A DNA stretch of 64,000 bases from Sphingomonas dokdonensis (GTDB lineage Bacteria > Pseudomonadota > Alphaproteobacteria > Sphingomonadales > Sphingomonadaceae): assembly GCF_002197685.1 (NCBI RefSeq), contig NZ_NBBI01000003.1:434001-498000 (forward strand), read 5' to 3'. Position 1 is the first letter of the stretch, and each line of letters begins with the position of its first letter. This document shows, piece after piece, positions 62,275-64,000 of the stretch. The notes below the pieces were generated by a model. That model saw only the letters and a list, made by a program, of their open reading frames with translations, was not told the DNA's origin and searched no databases. The position numbers and the translations under genes were made by a program.

Positions 62275-64000
62275 GCGGCCCACGCCTCGCGGTGCGCGGC
62301 TGCCTCGGCTGCTTCAATCGCGCGCTTTTTCTGGCGCCGATCGCGCAACCAATGGCCGAGGATCGAGAGCGCACCGCCGCCCGCGATCAACAGGCCACCG
62401 AACCAGATCAGCGTCACCCATGGCTTCCACCAGAAGCGCAGCTGCCAGCGCCCGGTCCCGTCAGGCTGGCCGAGCACGGTGTAGAGCTGGCCGTCAAAGG
62501 CGGTGAGGATCGCGCTTTCGCTGGTGGTCGTCGGCGGGTTGGAAAAGAAGCGCGATTGTGGGGCAAGCAGGCGGGTCGACCCATCGCCGCGCTGCACATC
62601 GAGCCGCGCTTCCAGCGCGGACCAATTGTCGCCGATTACAGGGCGGATGCCGCGCAGGGTGACGCGATAGGGGCCGACCGTTGCAGATTCGCCGATCGCC
62701 TTGGCAACCAGCACTTCGCGGGTAAAGGCGGTCGAGGCCGCCATGCCGGCCAGGCTGACTGCGATGCCGAGATGCGCCACGACCATGCCATAGACGAACA
62801 AGGGCGTCCGCAGGAGATTGCGCCCGGCGAGCGGCGCGACGCTGGCCACGGCCAGCCCGGCCGCGAGCGCCAGGCCGAGCATCGGCAGCATGTTGAACCA
62901 GCCGGCTGCCACGACGAGCGCCACAGCGGCAATGCCCGTCGCGACGATTGGCCAGGTCAAGCGCCGCACCAGCGCGCCGAGCGTATCGCGCCGCCAGCGC
63001 AACAGCGGCCCGGCCGCCATGACGACGACCAAGACCAGCGCGATCGGCCCGGCGGCTTTTTCAAAGAACGGCGGACCGACCGACAATTGCGTGCCCATCG
63101 CGGCGGCGAGGATCGGGTAGAAGGTGCCGATCAGGACGATGCCGAGAATGACCGAGAGCAGCAGGTTGTTGGCGACCAGGCTGCCCTCGCGGCTGACGAG
63201 TTCAAAAGTGTTGCCGGCGCGGACCACGCCGATACGCGTGGCGAACAAGGCGAGCGCACCGCCGATGTAGAGCGACAGGAGGATGAGGATAAAGGTGCCG
63301 CGTTCGGGGTCGACGGCGAAGGCGTGGACGCTGGTGAGGATGCCCGAGCGGACGAGGAACGTGCCGAGCATCGACATGGAGAAGGCGACCACCGCCAGCA
63401 TCACCGTCCAGGCGCGCAGGCCGTCGCGCGTGGCGAGCACGCTCACCGAGTGAAGCAGGGCGGTCGCCGCCAGCCAGGGCATCAGCGAAGCATTCTCGAC
63501 CGGATCCCAGAACCACCAGCCGCCCCAGCCGAGCTCGTAATAGGCCCAATAGCTGCCCGCGGTGATGCCGATCGTCAGGAACACCCAGGCGGTGAGTACC
63601 CAGGGACGCATGGCCCGGGCGAAGGCCGGGCCGACATCGCGGGTGATCAGCGCCCCGACCGCAAAGGAGAAGGCGACCGACAGGCCGACATAGCCCGCGT
63701 AAAGTGTGGGCGGGTGAAAGGCGAGACCGGGGTCCTGCAACAGCGGATTGAGGCCCTGTCCGTCGCTCGGCGGGTTGGGAAGGCGGGCGAACGGATTCGA
63801 GGAAAACAGGAGAAAGGCGTAGAAGCCAAGCGCGATCGCGGCCTGCGTGCCGAGCGTAGCGGTGAGCGTGCGCTCCGCCACACGCCGCTCGAGCAGGGCG
63901 ACGGCGCCGCCCGCCACGCCGAGGATCGTGACCCACAGCAGCATGGAGCCTTCGTGATTGCCCCAGGCGCCGGCAAATTTGTACAGCCACGGCTTGGCCG
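62271..64000 (-). CDS. ccmF: Heme lyase CcmF, N-terminus cut by window edge
   Basis: About 576 C-terminal residues are present and the frame stays open to the window edge, so the start lies outside. Multiple membrane helices and the heme-handling tryptophan-rich WWFWDPVENASLMPWL are visible, preceded by WGNHEGSMLLWV, GLNPLLQDPGLAFHPPTLY and YWAYYELGWGG. The end has a periplasmic DUF-like domain with LTAFDGQLYTVLGQPDGTGRWQLRFWWKPWV. It joins heme to apocytochromes in the periplasm. The ccmF-ccmG-ccmH run overlaps throughout. Confidence 0.95.
   Translation of the reverse strand, partial: AKPWLYKFAGAWGNHEGSMLLWVTILGVAGGAVALLERRVAERTLTATLGTQAAIALGFYAFLLFSSNPFARLPNPPSDGQGLNPLLQDPGLAFHPPTLYAGYVGLSVAFSFAVGALITRDVGPAFARAMRPWVLTAWVFLTIGITAGSYWAYYELGWGGWWFWDPVENASLMPWLAATALLHSVSVLATRDGLRAWTVMLAVVAFSMSMLGTFLVRSGILTSVHAFAVDPERGTFILILLSLYIGGALALFATRIGVVRAGNTFELVSREGSLVANNLLLSVILGIVLIGTFYPILAAAMGTQLSVGPPFFEKAAGPIALVLVVVMAAGPLLRWRRDTLGALVRRLTWPIVATGIAAVALVVAAGWFNMLPMLGLALAAGLAVASVAPLAGRNLLRTPLFVYGMVVAHLGIAVSLAGMAASTAFTREVLVAKAIGESATVGPYRVTLRGIRPVIGDNWSALEARLDVQRGDGSTRLLAPQSRFFSNPPTTTSESAILTAFDGQLYTVLGQPDGTGRWQLRFWWKPWVTLIWFGGLLIAGGGALSILGHWLRDRRQKKRAIEAAEAAAHREAWAA

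Noticed and set aside
1-64000. tRNA, rRNA, CRISPR arrays, insertion sequences, integrases or phage genes
   Set aside because: None was recognised by reading; no transposase-like product or regularly spaced repeat was seen. A tRNA or small RNA could still be missed by eye.

Overview
The window is GC-rich alphaproteobacterial DNA, most likely from a sphingomonad (Sphingomonas or a close relative). Evidence for this is three large TonB-dependent receptors paired with catabolic genes, a BapA/DmpA-type P1 peptidase, an EL222-like LOV-HTH regulator, an FeS-type bacterial photolyase, a System I cytochrome c maturation operon, dense gene packing and many ATGA/GTGA/TGATG stop-start overlaps. No rRNA, tRNA, insertion sequence or CRISPR array was recognised. 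Both ends cut a gene: an IclR regulator on the left and ccmF on the right.

Layout. (1) 1-10.3 kb: an ester-catabolism cluster with three type-B carboxylesterases, a class C beta-lactamase-like hydrolase and a TonB receptor, flanked by two IclR regulators. (2) 10.4-12.5 kb: a stand-alone ugd and an AlkB-family dioxygenase. (3) 12.6-30.5 kb: the most interesting region, read here as a complete sulfoquinovose / sulfoquinovosyl-glycerol utilisation island (detailed below). (4) 30.6-35.9 kb: a heme-copper oxidase cluster with a fused subunit I+III, subunit II and the CtaG assembly factor. (5) 35.9-49.1 kb: mixed chromosomal genes, including a GST, an FeS photolyase, a flavin-binding protein, a LysR regulator, an acyl-CoA dehydrogenase with a thioesterase, a diguanylate cyclase, an S9 peptidase, a LOV-HTH protein, a fasciclin protein, DUF188, DUF1206 and an SDR. 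(6) 49.2-54.4 kb: P1 peptidase, amidohydrolase and a TonB receptor. (7) 54.7-64 kb: a WcaI-like glycosyltransferase, topA, a GST-P450-membrane protein operon, and ccmF-ccmG-ccmH.

How the island should work (inference from family membership, motifs and order). A TonB receptor (18525-20993) imports the sulfosugar across the outer membrane and an MFS carrier (22393-23655) across the inner membrane. A GH31 sulfoquinovosidase, with all five sulfonate-pocket residues of the KERWY subtype visible, releases sulfoquinovose and glycerol. An SsuE-like FMN reductase and an SsuD/SmoC-like monooxygenase cut the C-S bond to give 6-oxo-glucose and sulfite. An aldo-keto reductase (SmoB-like) then makes glucose. 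Sulfite is removed by a YeiH/PSE-family exporter and oxidised by a periplasmic SorA-SorB sulfite dehydrogenase. Glycerol enters metabolism through GlpK and GlpD under GlpR. A LacI-family repressor lies in the island. An identical 12-bp operator-like palindrome (GACACCGTTGTC and its reverse complement) occurs exactly at the divergent smoB/receptor promoter region and upstream of the MFS gene. The chemistry resembles the sulfo-SMO pathway known from Agrobacterium, but transport, flavin reductase type, sulfite disposal and regulation differ.
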